DNA from: Anaerobiospirillum sp. NML120448 | GTDB lineage: Bacteria > Pseudomonadota > Gammaproteobacteria > Enterobacterales > Succinivibrionaceae | Direction of reading: 5' to 3' | DNA: 64,000 bases | Assembly: GCF_023050945.1 (NCBI RefSeq) | Contig: NZ_JALKIM010000009.1 | Span: forward strand, 21,034 to 85,033 | Part shown: positions 26,653 through 37,765 of the stretch, piece by piece | Numbering within the stretch: the stretch's first letter is position 1 | How the letters are laid out: each line of letters begins with the position of its first letter | Notes under the pieces: model-generated | What the model saw: the letters and a program-made list of their open reading frames with translations, nothing else | The model's database searches: none | Told to the model about the DNA's origin: nothing | Program-made: the position numbers and the translations under genes

Positions 26653-29600
26653 AAAAGCCCAACTGTGGCAGTTAGTCACCAGCTACTTTTTTGCTCTTGA
26701 ATCTATCCCTATATTCATGAGCAATTTCTTTAGAACCTCCTAAGGTATGCTAAGAAGCATAAAACTATATCTTGCACATCCCTAAAGTTAGGGCTATAGC
26801 TCATATACGAGCTAAGCCATCCCTCAATACAAGCAAAGAAACTTAGATCGTAAGCGAAGAAAATATCTAAGCCCTGAAAAATAGCTTATGCATTCATAGT
26901 AGTGCGCCATAAGAATACCATGTCTAAGAGCTTTTAGCCAAACAAATGCAATTATTAATGCAAAACAGATCAAATAATTGCAAAATTGCAATTACAGCAC
27001 ATAGGTAAAAACTATCAGATATACAACAGCATGAGCGTTGTTTAGACCACTCAATTAACCTAATTTTAATTATTATTTAATCTAATTGTCATACAAGCAA
27101 GGAAATAGCAACTAGGATCATAATAGAAGCAGCCTTGATGCTTGGATACAAGCAGACATTATTTTTTTAAAGATCGCCGTGTTTCAGGCGCTAAGTTTAA
27201 AAAAAATTAATAAAAATAACTTTCTCTTATCCTTAGCAAATTATATACTTATGCATGTGTGAGCTAGTTATTCGCTAGTAATATTTATTTTTAGTGAAGT
27301 TTTGCAAGAAGTATTTGTACTTAAGCTTCTTAATTGGCGTATCCACGGCCCTGTTTTATGGGCAGTGAGCTTGTTATTGTCTAGTGTCAAAAAAATCTTT
27401 GGTTTTTTTTGGAACTTTTTTAATGAGCATATGTCAATATAAATGACACTATAAATAACGCACAGGTTATAGCTTAAACAAGTGCTTCATTGCTCTTTTA
27501 GCAGGCTGTAACCGACACTACTCAAGTGGTTTCTTATTTTTAATATAAGAAACTGGATAGTAGTAATACCCCCTTAAATCAAGCTTTAAAAGTAAGTTTT
27601 AGTCATTGTTGTCTTTAACTTAAACTGCAAAGCTGCTACGGTTGCTAATTATATCAAGCATATGGTGTCCGATTTTTGTGTGGTATTGACTGGCTGTTTA
27701 TGATTTAGTACACCAAGTCATAAAACTCTTAGTGCTAACCTTTATTTGCCTATTAGTGCATTAAACGCTAAGAATAGTGTATGAATGAGGTTTCATAATT
27801 TCCAGTCCTTGAGATTAGTGAGAAACTACTAATAGCAGTCCGTGCTGCTACGAAATCCTAAATGCAGAGCAAGCTATTTTAGGATTTCTAATATGCTTTA
27901 ACTTAATTTGTACTGCATAACTTATTGAGGCTTTGTGGTGGGTACAAGAACTAAACAATATCCTTTAAGAGTAAGTAAGTATCGCTAATTTAAGCGGCGT
28001 TATCTTAATTATGTTCTTGGCATTGCTCCTTTTTTCATTCCTTGAGATCGAAATAGGGCTGAGCATAATGCACTTAATCTTGTAGGACGTATTAGTTTGT
28101 TGTTCACTGTCTGCATTATTCATTGCTTCGGCGCTAGTTGCGAGCATTAGCAGGCCTTGTATAGGCGCTCTAAATATTAGCACTCCAAGCTGAGGTATTT
28201 GTTTAACACAGGGTGGGCAATGTCTGGTTCTGTAATTATGTTAAAGCAGCTGGCACAGTTGATATGAACCTTATTGCAACGCTTTTTGACCTGCTTGCCT
28301 TAGGTAGCTGCATAGCGCAGCATCGAAAAACCAAAAAGTAGTTGCGTGGAAGCGTACTGGTTCAATGCGCTCCCTTAAAGCTGGGAACTCCTCCTCATAC
28401 GCTAAATCTGAGGCCCAGTTGTTGCTGTTTATGAAGGTAAGGTTCTTATTTAAATAGAGTTGTTGAGGATCACTGAATAACTCGTTCAATAAGAGGTAGC
28501 TTTGCTACCTAATATTAACTGCTCTCCAGATTAGAGGCGCTCAACACCTCAATTGGCGACTAACACGAGCATTTGCGCCTTAGGCTAGATTAAGAACACC
28601 ACTTGTTCTGGCCAAAAGATAACGTCTGCGATCCTGCGCAACGTAGTCTTGGCTCCCCTAGTACAAAGTAGGTTAGGTACTAGGGGTTCCTAATTTTTCC
28701 CATCTTTTCCGCTACTTAACAACATCCAATCCAATCACCCCCACCAACCCTATCATTTTCTATTCTCTTTTTTTGCCCTATTAGCTATGACACTCATAAT
28801 GGCTTGAGAGCAACGAAGAAAATGAGTCTAGGGTAAATACTTGCTATTACATGGTAGCTTATGCCACTTAGGCCTATTAGGCGCTCTCTCTTATGCCCGC
28901 CTTCTTAGGCTCATATATTTGCCTATGTTTTAAAGCTACGCATTGCACTTACCCAGCATTAGCCCATATTACTTGATGAGCTTTAATCCAAATGGTATGG
29001 CTCTTAGCTGTAGGTCAGCGCCATAGCTAAACCTTTATTAACATAGAAAGCCCCAGCTGAGCTTTAGCCCTACCCTAAGGCTTTGACAAAGCCTCAACAC
29101 CTAAACATCAAGCAACTGTAGGCCCCCTTAGAGCACTTACTCTTTGCGCTCGTATCTTTGATGAAAATGGATTTGGTCTATTGAGACAAGCTGTACTTTC
29201 CCCTAGCATTGCTCAAGCAAAGATCTAGGAGGCAATTGATTTGAAATGGCTAAGATTTTACTTGCGTTAATAAGCAGGCAAGTGATTAGGCTAAGGGTTT
29301 TACTTGGACAAATAGGCAGGAAAGTGAAGGACTAAGAGTCAGAATAATAATTGAAAAGAGCTTTGCTAGTTTTGAGACACAGAAAGCCAAGCAATAGATA
29401 CAACAGGAAAATTTAAAAAAAATAGAGACCAGCTCTATTATTTTTATAGCGATTTAAAACTACTGCAATTTTTGCATAGTGGCAGTTTTAATCGTTTGTT
29501 TGACATAATTTTTTATTCAGCTTATGTAAAAGCATATGACAACAAAGAAGACTTTTCTCGATAAAGCCTCCTGTCCCAGAATGTATATGAAAAAGACTAT

Positions 29601-31899
29601 ACATCAAGCATATTACCTTAACATCGAAGCTAGTACTTTCTTCTCAGTCTTAATAACACGAATGTTCTGCCTTTATACAGCACCATTTCCCTATCTCGTG
29701 AGGGCTTAGCTACTGCTCATCTCCAAACCAGGACCAGAATACTAGAGCTCCGATTTTTGAAGCACTTACCATAATAGGCTTACGCACATACCTAGTTATG
29801 GCTCACGTTGCACTCTAACTACTCTGTTGGCTTTCCTTAATTAAAAGGTCCGCCATTGAAGAGGCTTTATAGAAATCGGAAGCAAGGTTTCCCTTATCTT
29901 CCTAGACTTGCTAGAACAGTAATAACGTGCTCTGCAAAATTTCAACGCTCAACTCTCCTCTTAGAGTATGAGCAGCAAAACTTTGTTTCACACTTCTGCC
30001 GTCACAAATCATATATATACTTTCTCATAAAAAGAGCTTAATTTCTATTAAAACTTTATATTTTTTTATTGATTATGTTTTTGGTAATGCTTTTGCTTTA
30101 TTTATGGGCTTTGTAACATAGCTACAAAATGAACTTTGTAAGTGAATCTTCATCGAACTTGTCATACAAGCATTATAAAAGATTATTAAAACCTAGATTA
30201 AATGGGTAAATTACCCCTAAATAACTATTTTTCTAGATATAAATCAAGGCTTGCCAACATTACAAGTAAAACGAATTATTTGTCAAAAATATGCTCTAGT
30301 CCTTACTTTAATCACACGAAATAAATAAGGTCTAAAGATTTGTAAAAGCGCATTTAATAGCCATTTACTGTCTCATTTACTAAGTTTTACGGTCAAATTT
30401 GCAATATTTAGACAAAATTACCACTACACTGCAACTCTAAACATTATTTTCAGTATCTGACCTTATTAAAATCTCCCTTTAAATGGCTCATTTACAATAG
30501 ATTTAGCTCATAAAATGTTACTTAACAATGTAACAGTCTCTTCTTAAGCATCCCCTACTCTTAACTATATCCAAATATATCTATTAATAAACATATTTAT
30601 AAAGTAACTTTAATAAAAGTACCTAGCTTCACTGAGCTTAACCCTATCAAACCTCCACCCATTAAGCATCTGTAAGCAAACTAGCTTTGCCACCACTATT
30701 CTCTGGCAAAATCCAAGCTAACACTCAAAGCTAAAGCTAAAACCGAGACCAAGACCAAGACCAATGCCACCCTACCTATGCACTATGCTTGATACCAAGC
30801 ATATCCCACGTTCATTAGCAACAATCAAAAATACTGTAACAATCTATAAGCAGTTTTAGCTCTAATAATGCAGCCTCTCCCCTCGATTCAATACAAATCA
30901 AAGCAGCATTAGCTCTATAAACTTTAAAGCAGTAAATCATTTTTAGTATCAGTACCTACCTGCCCGCCTGCCCCAGCCTTTAAAGAGCTCAGCACAGATT
31001 CACCTACTTCTACTGCTCCTTTTAGCCTCAATAGGCATACCTCCATTAGTAAGTTGGCTAAATATCTAAGGAACTATTAGAGAGCTGCAACATTGCAAAG
31101 CACAGCTTCCTTTGATTAGCTCTATATATTTTCCCAGTACCTATCTGACCAGCTTTTCAAAGATCCCAACACAGCTTCACATACTTCTACTACTACTGAC
31201 CCTTTTAGTCTCATTTCGTTAAGCAGCTATTAGTAAGTTAGCTACATACCAAAGCAGCTCTTAGAGAGCTTTAACTTTTTTACTCTCAGCTTCGATTTTG
31301 ATTGAGTGCTAGTCGAGCCTGTTAATAATCAAGATCACTTTATAAGGGGCAAAGACTGTAATGTAATCTTGCAATGATTTTTAATCAGGGTAATAGTCAT
31401 GCGTAGGTTTGCTGCTACTTACTATTAATTCACTTTGTTGATAAGCCGCAGATGATACTGTCACTTGTGCGTGAGCTTATGCTTGTGCTTGTGCTTATGC
31501 TAAGGCTAGGAATGAAGAGTTGGAGTGATTGTCTGAGGCTGTATGTATAGGCCTGTTTTTTTTAGCAGGGTACCAGGAACATTACGCTGGGCACAGTACT
31601 CAGTGCGCTGAACACTGGGCTCAGGACACAGGGCACTGGTGCTGCTTGAGATGGTGCGGGGTAGATTTTGGCTGTGAACTTTATTTGTGGGCAATGTAAT
31701 GTTTCATATTTACAATCCATTATTGATTTTTTGCATTTTGTTGCATTGAGCGGATGCTAATTTTACTAGATAGAGCTGTTAATTTTTTCATCGTTATAAC
31801 TCTATAAACTCAATTGTTACCAAGGTTTTTAATATATTTGCAACAGTACAAATCAATCAACAATCCCGTAAATATCAATGTCATTTACATTAAAAGTTA

Positions 31900-31915
31900 T
31901 TTGATGTAGGTCACA
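31900..31915 (+). promoter_or_regulatory. CRP-like site before the sucrose permease gene
   Basis: TTTGA-N6-TCACA matches nine of ten conserved positions of the CRP consensus TGTGA-N6-TCACA. It lies about 160 bp before the permease start, a position suited to activation. Confidence 0.5.
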
Positions 31916-32072
31916 ATATATGAAATATTTCTTGAAAGTTTTTTAGTATTTTTGCATTATATTGAGCGTTGTTGCAATGTTACATTTGTTGCATATATGT
32001 TTCTTTTAACAACAATTTTTGAATATTAATTTTCGGTTGTTGTTGTAGCTGTTGTTGTGTGAGGACTACTAG

Positions 32073-33341
32073 ATGACTGGCAAGCCTTCTTTCTTTGCTG
32101 TTATGCGCAATATGGGCAAAGAATTCTACCTTCTTTCCTTAATGCTATATTTCTTCTTTATTTCTTGGGCAGGTTGTTATTCCTTATTAGCTGTTTGGCT
32201 AAAAGAATTCTTTAAACTCTCAGGCTCAGAAATTGGTTTTGCCTATGCTGTTTTCTCTGTGACTGCTTTATGCCTATCTCCAGTTTATGGCATGATTCAG
32301 GACAAATTAATCTTACGTCGTCATCTTTTAACTGTAATTGGCGTACTTCTTTGCTTATGTGGCCCTTACTATATTTTCGTTGTTGAGCCACTCTTAAGAA
32401 TGAACGTTTTAGTTGGTGGCGTTGCTATCGGTTTATATATGGGCTTTGCCTTTAATGCTGGTATCGGTGCTTTAGAGTCTTATACTGAGCGTTTTGGTCG
32501 TGTTGCAGGCTTTGAGTTTGGTCACGCACGTACCTCTGGTGCTTTAGGTTGGGCCTCAGCTGTTGCTATTACTGGTATCTTGATTAACATCGATCCACAC
32601 TACAACTTCATCATTTCATCTGTTGCTGGTGTTATCTTCTTAATCTTGCTTGCTTTATTAAATACTGCCAATGACTACTCTAAGAAGATGCTTGAAAACT
32701 ACGAGAGCAATGATCAGAAAAAGGCTTCTTTTAGCGAGTTAGGCAACTTAGCTAAGCATGGCGGTTTCTGGGCAGTAATTATTTATGTAGTAGGCTCTTC
32801 AATCTACGGCGTTTATGATCAGCAATTCCAAGTATTCTTTGTTTCTAAGTTCGAAGATGCTGCTGAAGGTACCCGTATGTATGGATTCTTAAACTCTTCT
32901 CAAGTGTTCTTAGAGGCTGCCTGTACTTTTGCTGCTCCATTCGTAGTTAATAAGATTGGCGCTAAGAATGGTTTACTCTTAGCTGGTACCATTATGTTCA
33001 TTCGTATCGGTGGTTCTGGTTTAGTAGAGTCTCCTTTAGCAATTTCCGCTATCAAGCTCTTACACGCTCCAGAAGTTCCTTTAGTAATTGTTTCTTTCTT
33101 TAAGTACATTACTACTCGCTTCAATCCTGCTTTATCATCCACTATATACTTAGTAGCCTTTATCATGGTAGGCCAAATTATTTCAGCTGCATTATCCCCA
33201 ATCGCTGGTTACTTCTATGACTCCATGGGCTTTGGTAATACCTACTTAATGATGTCTGGCTTAGTACTTGTTACCACCATCTTGTCTTTCTTCTTATTAT
33301 CCAATAAGACCTTAGAAGGCACCTCAGAGAGCAATATCTAA
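32073..33341 (+). CDS. Oligosaccharide:H+ symporter, CscB/LacY-like (probable sucrose permease)
   Basis: This 422-residue MFS protein of 12 helices belongs to the oligosaccharide:proton symporter family (LacY, RafB, CscB). Family features include the N-terminal FYLLSLMLYFFFISWAGCYSLLAVWLKE, the loop GMIQDKLILRRHLL (GxxxDKxxxRR), EFGHARTSGALGWA in helix 5 (E.G.AR, where LacY has Glu126/Arg144-type contacts), and VYDQQFQVFFVSKF in helix 7. The GH32 gene 150 bp downstream points to sucrose or a fructo-oligosaccharide as cargo. GAGGAC precedes the ATG, and a terminator-like hairpin follows the stop. Confidence 0.88.
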   Translation: MTGKPSFFAVMRNMGKEFYLLSLMLYFFFISWAGCYSLLAVWLKEFFKLSGSEIGFAYAVFSVTALCLSPVYGMIQDKLILRRHLLTVIGVLLCLCGPYYIFVVEPLLRMNVLVGGVAIGLYMGFAFNAGIGALESYTERFGRVAGFEFGHARTSGALGWASAVAITGILINIDPHYNFIISSVAGVIFLILLALLNTANDYSKKMLENYESNDQKKASFSELGNLAKHGGFWAVIIYVVGSSIYGVYDQQFQVFFVSKFEDAAEGTRMYGFLNSSQVFLEAACTFAAPFVVNKIGAKNGLLLAGTIMFIRIGGSGLVESPLAISAIKLLHAPEVPLVIVSFFKYITTRFNPALSSTIYLVAFIMVGQIISAALSPIAGYFYDSMGFGNTYLMMSGLVLVTTILSFFLLSNKTLEGTSESNI

Positions 33342-33350
33342 AGCTCCAAC

Positions 33351-33394
33351 GCTCCTAGTTAAGTATTTACTATTACTTACTAGGGGCTTTTCTT
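33351..33394 (+). terminator. Hairpin terminator or attenuator between permease and GH32 gene
   Basis: GCTCCTAGTTAAG and CTTACTAGGGGC form a stem with one or two mismatches, followed by TTTTCTTTT. It may make expression of the GH32 gene partly independent of the permease gene. Confidence 0.6.
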
Positions 33395-33491
33395 TTGTCA
33401 TTATTTACATATACAGACTTTTGTAAAATTAATTGTAATAATGACTGACTGACCGACTTTTACTTTATATCTTTAGATTTAGGAGTTTGCC

Positions 33492-34964
33492 ATGTTAGAC
33501 CAAACCAAGCATCAAGAGGCACTTGCTAAGGCTAATGCCTATATTAAAGAGCATGCTAATGAAGTTAATAAGCGCTTTTATCCAAACTTCCACTTAGCAG
33601 CACCTTATGGCTGGATTAATGATCCTAATGGCTTTTGCTATGCTTTAGGCAAGTATCATATTTTCTACCAGTTCTACCCTTATGATTCAAAGTGGGGCCC
33701 AATGCACTGGGGCCACGCCACTTCAACTGATTTAATTCATTGGGAGCACCAAGAAGTAGCTTTAGCACCTTCTGAGGACTTTGATATTAGCGGTTGCTTC
33801 TCAGGTTCTGCTATTGAACATGATGGCAAACTTTACATTATGTACACTGGCCACCATGTATTTGTTGAAGCTGGCGATGACTCCATTTTCCGTGAGGTAC
33901 AGGTTTTAGCTGTTAGTGAAGACGGCATTCACTTTAAGAAGATCGGCCCAGTTATCGAGCCAGAGGAAGGTATTATTCACTTCCGTGATCCAAAGGTATG
34001 GAAAGATGACACTGGTCTATTCCACATGATCTTTGGTGTTTGCAATTTACAAAACGCCGGTGAGATTCGCCACTACACCTCTAAAGATTTATTAAACTGG
34101 GACTTTGTCTCTATTATTAAAGAGATGGAAGACAATGCCTTTATGTATGAGTGCCCAGACTTCTTTGAGGTAAATGACAACAAGTGGATTTTAGCCACCT
34201 CCCCAATGGGACAGGCTCCACAAGGATACAACCGTCAAAACCCTTCTGTAAACTCCTGGCAGTCTGGCTCCTTTGATGGCAAGAGCTTTACTCCAGATAC
34301 CAAGCTTTACGAAGTTGACCACGGCCACGACTTCTATGCTACTCAGTCTACTGGCACCCCAGATGGTCGCCGTATTGTTTTAGCTTGGATGAACATGTGG
34401 AAGCTTCCATTCTTAAATTACCCAGAGCACTGGTGCGGCGCTTTAACCTTACCACGTGAAATCTCCTTTAAGGATGGCCACATTTATCAGAAGCCTGTTC
34501 GTGAGGTAGAGTCCTTACGCTTAGCTAAGACTGAGTATAGCGATGCTGATTGCACCTTAAAGTCAACTATTAAGGCTATTAGCAACAATAGCGCTACTGA
34601 GCTCAACTTTAGCTTTAAGCCTTCTGATAACGATGCTGAGCAGTATGGTATTGCCATTGGCAACTCTATTCGTCTCTATGTAGATCGTCAGACTAAGACC
34701 TTAACCCTCTTCCGTCTAGACTTAAATGCTACCTCTTACCGTGCCCTACCTATTAGCTGGGACGAGGAGCATAAGTTACAGATCTTTATTGATAATTCCT
34801 CAATTGAGGTCTTTATCGATGATGGCCACGATGCTATGACCACTAACTTCTTTGGCACTGATCACTCCATTAGCATTTATGCTACTAATGGTCAGGCAAG
34901 CTTCAAGGGCCTTACTGTATATGACTTAGAGCGTCCTTTATTCAACGCTCCTTTGTTCAAATAA
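33492..34964 (+). CDS. GH32 sucrose hydrolase / beta-fructosidase
   Basis: The 490-residue enzyme has the five-bladed propeller and C-terminal beta-sandwich of GH32. All three catalytic elements are present: the nucleophile in WINDPNG (D44), the transition-state stabiliser in FRDP (D166), and the acid/base in the EC motif MYECPDFF (E220). There is no signal peptide, so it acts in the cytoplasm on sugar brought in by the preceding permease. The pairing with a proton symporter rather than a PTS suggests it cleaves free sucrose or short fructans, not sucrose-6-phosphate. AGGAG lies ahead of the ATG. No fructokinase is near. Confidence 0.93.
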   Translation: MLDQTKHQEALAKANAYIKEHANEVNKRFYPNFHLAAPYGWINDPNGFCYALGKYHIFYQFYPYDSKWGPMHWGHATSTDLIHWEHQEVALAPSEDFDISGCFSGSAIEHDGKLYIMYTGHHVFVEAGDDSIFREVQVLAVSEDGIHFKKIGPVIEPEEGIIHFRDPKVWKDDTGLFHMIFGVCNLQNAGEIRHYTSKDLLNWDFVSIIKEMEDNAFMYECPDFFEVNDNKWILATSPMGQAPQGYNRQNPSVNSWQSGSFDGKSFTPDTKLYEVDHGHDFYATQSTGTPDGRRIVLAWMNMWKLPFLNYPEHWCGALTLPREISFKDGHIYQKPVREVESLRLAKTEYSDADCTLKSTIKAISNNSATELNFSFKPSDNDAEQYGIAIGNSIRLYVDRQTKTLTLFRLDLNATSYRALPISWDEEHKLQIFIDNSSIEVFIDDGHDAMTTNFFGTDHSISIYATNGQASFKGLTVYDLERPLFNAPLFK

Positions 34965-34991
34965 GAATCCAAATAAGTTCATCCTAGGATA

Positions 34992-35045
34992 ATGGCTATA
35001 GCTACCTAAAAGACTATCTCCTTTTAGGTGCTATAGCCATTTTTG
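34992..35045 (+). terminator. Terminator of the GH32 gene
   Basis: ATGGCTATAGC-ACCTAAAAG and CTTTTAGGT-GCTATAGCCAT pair almost perfectly (about 20 bp) and are followed by TTTTTG. Confidence 0.9.
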
Positions 35046-35503
35046 TATTATTTGGGCTAATTTTCACTTTGTAGGTTCTTAAGCTCTGCCCCAGGCTATT
35101 GGTAATTGGTAATTGCTAAGATGCTTCTATAGTTTATGAAGGGCTCATAAGCGCCACATGATTATAAGATTAGAAATAGTCGGCAAGGAATAGTAGCTTG
35201 GAACTATAGGTGCAAACTCTTATAGGGGTAGGCAAATGAAAGTTTCCGAAAGTTTATTAACAACTATACCTGCCTTGGAGCAGACATTATCTTTAATGAT
35301 GTTGATGTTGACAGTAAGCGAACTTTCAAAAACTTTCACTAGCAGGCCAATAAGGCCCACAACAGTGACGAAAATAGGTTAACCTTGATACGCAGGAGCT
35401 CCAAGGGCAAGTCCGTGGGAGTTGGTCAGCATTTTTGATTATTTACCCCCAAGCAAGCACGTTAAAGCCGCTTATTTTTCTAGCTGTAATAATTTAAGAG
35501 AGC
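35046..35503. other. Gap without a recognisable gene
   Basis: GAAAGTTT and CGAACTTTC words appear around 35240-35335, suggesting a loose inverted repeat. Nothing else is evident. Confidence 0.35.
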
Positions 35504-35546
35504 AAAAAACAACACGGGCCATGCTCCTTGTGGAGTGGCCCGTGTT
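35504..35546 (-). terminator. Terminator of the aldose epimerase gene
   Basis: AACACGGGCCATGCTCC and GGAGTGGCCCGTGTT form a 15-bp stem with minor mismatch. A and T runs flank it, so it also works on the other strand. Confidence 0.9.
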
Positions 35547-35578
35547 TTTAAGCATCAGCCTGACTTATAAGTTAGTAG

Positions 35579-36472
35579 CTACACTACTTGCTTGAGAGCA
35601 CCAATAATATAAGTTAAGGTGTAGTACTGCTGCTCTTTTAGAGTAATGAGACCAATACCGTTGTTAAACGCATTGGCTGGACAGCTCATAGGTTCTACTG
35701 CTAAGCACTTACGTCCTAACTTTTCAGGAGTAAAGAGCTGCATGTATGGAGCATTGGTCTTACAATAAACCTTTAACTGTTTGTTCTCCAAAATGACAGT
35801 ATTCATTCTGGTAGAATCTTGAGATAAAAAGCAGTGATCAATACAACGATCCCCTATTTCCTTACCCTCAATAAAGTTAAAGTCCATATCATCTACATTA
35901 GTCAAGGTATCAGGGGTAAGACGCTCTGTTAGACTATAGACATGCTTAAATGGCATAGTAAGCTTACAGTTATCAATAAGCTCACCATCACAAGTAATGT
36001 AAGGGTGCATACCTACGCCATAAGGAGCATCGCTCTTACCTACATTCTTTGCAGTAATATCAATCTTTAAACCCATGCCGTCAATAACTTCATAAGAAGC
36101 AGTAAGAGCAATTAAGAATGGATAGCCATAAATTGGACTTACATAGGTCTCAAGCACTAAAGATGACTGGCTAATGGAGGAAATACTCCACTCCTTCCAT
36201 GCTACTAAACCGTGACTAGCACTATTGGTTTTAAAGTCAGTAATTGGAAGTTGGTACTCTTTGTCGTTGAAAGTATACTTGCCATCAGTAATACGATTTG
36301 GCCATGGAGCTAAGATTTTTCCTTGATAAGCTACTGGTATAGTCTGAGGATTGAAAGGCATAGTAATATCCATGCCCATATACTTAAGGCTAGCAATCGC
36401 ACCACCCATAGTGACGATAGTGGCAGTATAGTCATTAGATAATAGGTTAATTGTATTGCCACTTAAATGCAT
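35579..36472 (-). CDS. Aldose 1-epimerase family protein (mutarotase-like)
   Basis: This 297-residue cytoplasmic galactose mutarotase-like beta-sandwich protein would interconvert alpha and beta anomers of aldoses. Family landmarks include TIVTMGGAIASLKY, LAPWPNRI (substrate arginine), HGLVAW, VGMHPYITCDG (catalytic histidine region) and LAVEPMSCPANAFNNG (catalytic glutamate). The frame can be extended to 36535, but AGGGGG right before the ATG at 36472 sets the start. It lies convergent to the GH32 gene and probably helps use glucose released by it. Confidence 0.88.
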   Translation of the reverse strand: MHLSGNTINLLSNDYTATIVTMGGAIASLKYMGMDITMPFNPQTIPVAYQGKILAPWPNRITDGKYTFNDKEYQLPITDFKTNSASHGLVAWKEWSISSISQSSLVLETYVSPIYGYPFLIALTASYEVIDGMGLKIDITAKNVGKSDAPYGVGMHPYITCDGELIDNCKLTMPFKHVYSLTERLTPDTLTNVDDMDFNFIEGKEIGDRCIDHCFLSQDSTRMNTVILENKQLKVYCKTNAPYMQLFTPEKLGRKCLAVEPMSCPANAFNNGIGLITLKEQQYYTLTYIIGALKQVV

Positions 36473-36804
36473 GATAAACCCCCTAAAGCTTTTGATAATT
36501 AGTAATAAAAGATCCAAGATAATTGGGGCATACAATACATAAAAACCTTATGTCTTGGAGCTCTTAGCAAGTTGTATTCAGCTTTTTAAATAGCAGCGAC
36601 AAGTTGGTTTTCCAACCTTAGAGAAATTTGATCTAATGAAATTAGTGCATGTAGTTATTACAAAACTGCCACTTAATTGCCACAACACTATGATATTAAT
36701 ACAAAATCGGTATCTAGAAAAGTAGGAATAATTGGCACTACTTCTAAGCTCACATTTTTTGCAACTGCTGCAAGCAAGTTATCAAAGATAAATATGCTAT
36801 GCGC
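36473..36804. other. Gap without a recognisable gene
   Basis: This AT-rich spacer lies between the epimerase and the exported hypothetical protein. I see nothing specific. Confidence 0.35.
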
Positions 36805-37407
36805 CTACTGCTTCTTAGGAACTTTATTTCCTTGGGCATCTAAAGTCCAATCTAAATCTAAATAAAGCTCAGAAAAGTCATCCCAACTAGAGCTCTTATC
36901 CATGCGTGCCCCCTCAGAGGCTTCTGCTTTAATACTATCTAACACTTGTTGATTAACTTCGAATTCTTTGAACTTTTCATAACACTTATTGTTTAAGTGA
37001 ACAAAGTGTTTATGCCAATAAGTAGAATTGTAATCACGAGCATTTATTCTATCGTAGTCATCCATCCCTTCAATGAGACCACCATATACTAAAATACTGC
37101 TACGAGTCATACCGATTTGCTCTAAGATCTCATCAGTGGATAAATACTTAATCAGCTCTGCTTTGACCATAAGGTCAACACGCATATCGCTCTCCTCTAT
37201 TAAGGCTTGCCATCCAGCGTCAGGTAGACTTTTTAATACTGACATATAGTCGTGGACAACAGAAACACCCATCATACAGGAGCGCTGATCTTTAAAATTG
37301 TCAGCAAATTTTTCTAATGCTTGAGGATGCTCGGCCCAAGCGCTATTAATAGCAGTGCTTAAGAGCAACAAGGCTCCTACCAATGTCTTTTTAGCAAACT
37401 TAGCCAT
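36805..37407 (-). CDS. Exported hypothetical protein
   Basis: The 200-residue product starts with a signal peptide (KKTLVGALLLLSTAINSAWA-EHP). The mature part is mainly helical and polar with two cysteines, in RSCMMG and NKCYEK, which could form a disulfide, and a charged C-terminus. I do not recognise the family. It has its own upstream region and lies between the epimerase and the WYL regulator. Confidence 0.65.
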   Translation of the reverse strand: MAKFAKKTLVGALLLLSTAINSAWAEHPQALEKFADNFKDQRSCMMGVSVVHDYMSVLKSLPDAGWQALIEESDMRVDLMVKAELIKYLSTDEILEQIGMTRSSILVYGGLIEGMDDYDRINARDYNSTYWHKHFVHLNNKCYEKFKEFEVNQQVLDSIKAEASEGARMDKSSSWDDFSELYLDLDWTLDAQGNKVPKKQ

Positions 37408-37709
37408 ATCTTTATCCTCAATTTTTAAACAACTTCAAAATGACCAATCATCACACCAAAAACGGTAAAAACAAATTTAAGAATTACTTGCGCTCTATCC
37501 TTGATAGTCAAAATTACTGTAAGTGATGATCATTATAATGATTAATTAAGCACTATTTTGGGGAAAATTGGTTTATGAACCATTTAGAAATATTCTAGAA
37601 TACTAGTTCCTTATTGTCTGCACACCTGTATCACGAAATTGAAAAAAATAGCTTAAGATCTCACTTATGAAGCTCATCTCTTGCAATTATTTTCAACTTA
37701 TACCACTAA
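37408..37709. other. Gap upstream of the exported protein
   Basis: This is an AT-rich region holding the presumed promoter of the minus-strand gene 36805-37407. No clear motif is visible. Confidence 0.35.
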
Positions 37710-37740
37710 CAAAAAATGCGGCATAAAGCCGCATTTTTGT
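37710..37740 (-). terminator. Terminator of the WYL regulator gene
   Basis: ATGCGGC/GCCGCAT form a 7-bp perfect stem with a 5-base loop, flanked by A6 and T5. It is active in both directions and lies 26 bases after the stop. Confidence 0.85.
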
Positions 37741-37765
37741 AGTTAAGTTTTAGCAAAACCTAATT

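Larger units (their letters stand above)
26281..32072. other. 5.8-kb gap with no convincing gene
   Basis: Only short frames occur: 28271-28489 and 27965-28183 (minus), 29856-30041 (plus), 31506-31694 (minus). None shows a family match I recognise. Structures inside are the nested inverted repeat at 26580-26652, a 10-bp perfect inverted repeat CCCCTAGTAC/GTACTAGGGG (28655-28686), GGTAGC/GCTACC (28495-28510), AGACCAAG-type repeats near 30740, TGCTTGTGCTTATGC near 31480, and the CRP-like site at 31900. It may be eroded former coding sequence. Confidence 0.45.

Noticed and set aside
27965..28489. Two consecutive minus-strand ORFs of 72 codons
   Set aside because: No ribosome-binding site or family match. 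They could be pieces of one decayed gene, but I could not join them in a plausible protein.
29856..30041. 61-codon plus-strand ORF
   Set aside because: No ribosome-binding site and no recognisable family; composition is like random translation of the AT-rich gap.
31506..31694. 62-codon minus-strand ORF
   Set aside because: It is Ser/Thr/Pro-rich, overlaps simple repeats, and lacks a start signal.
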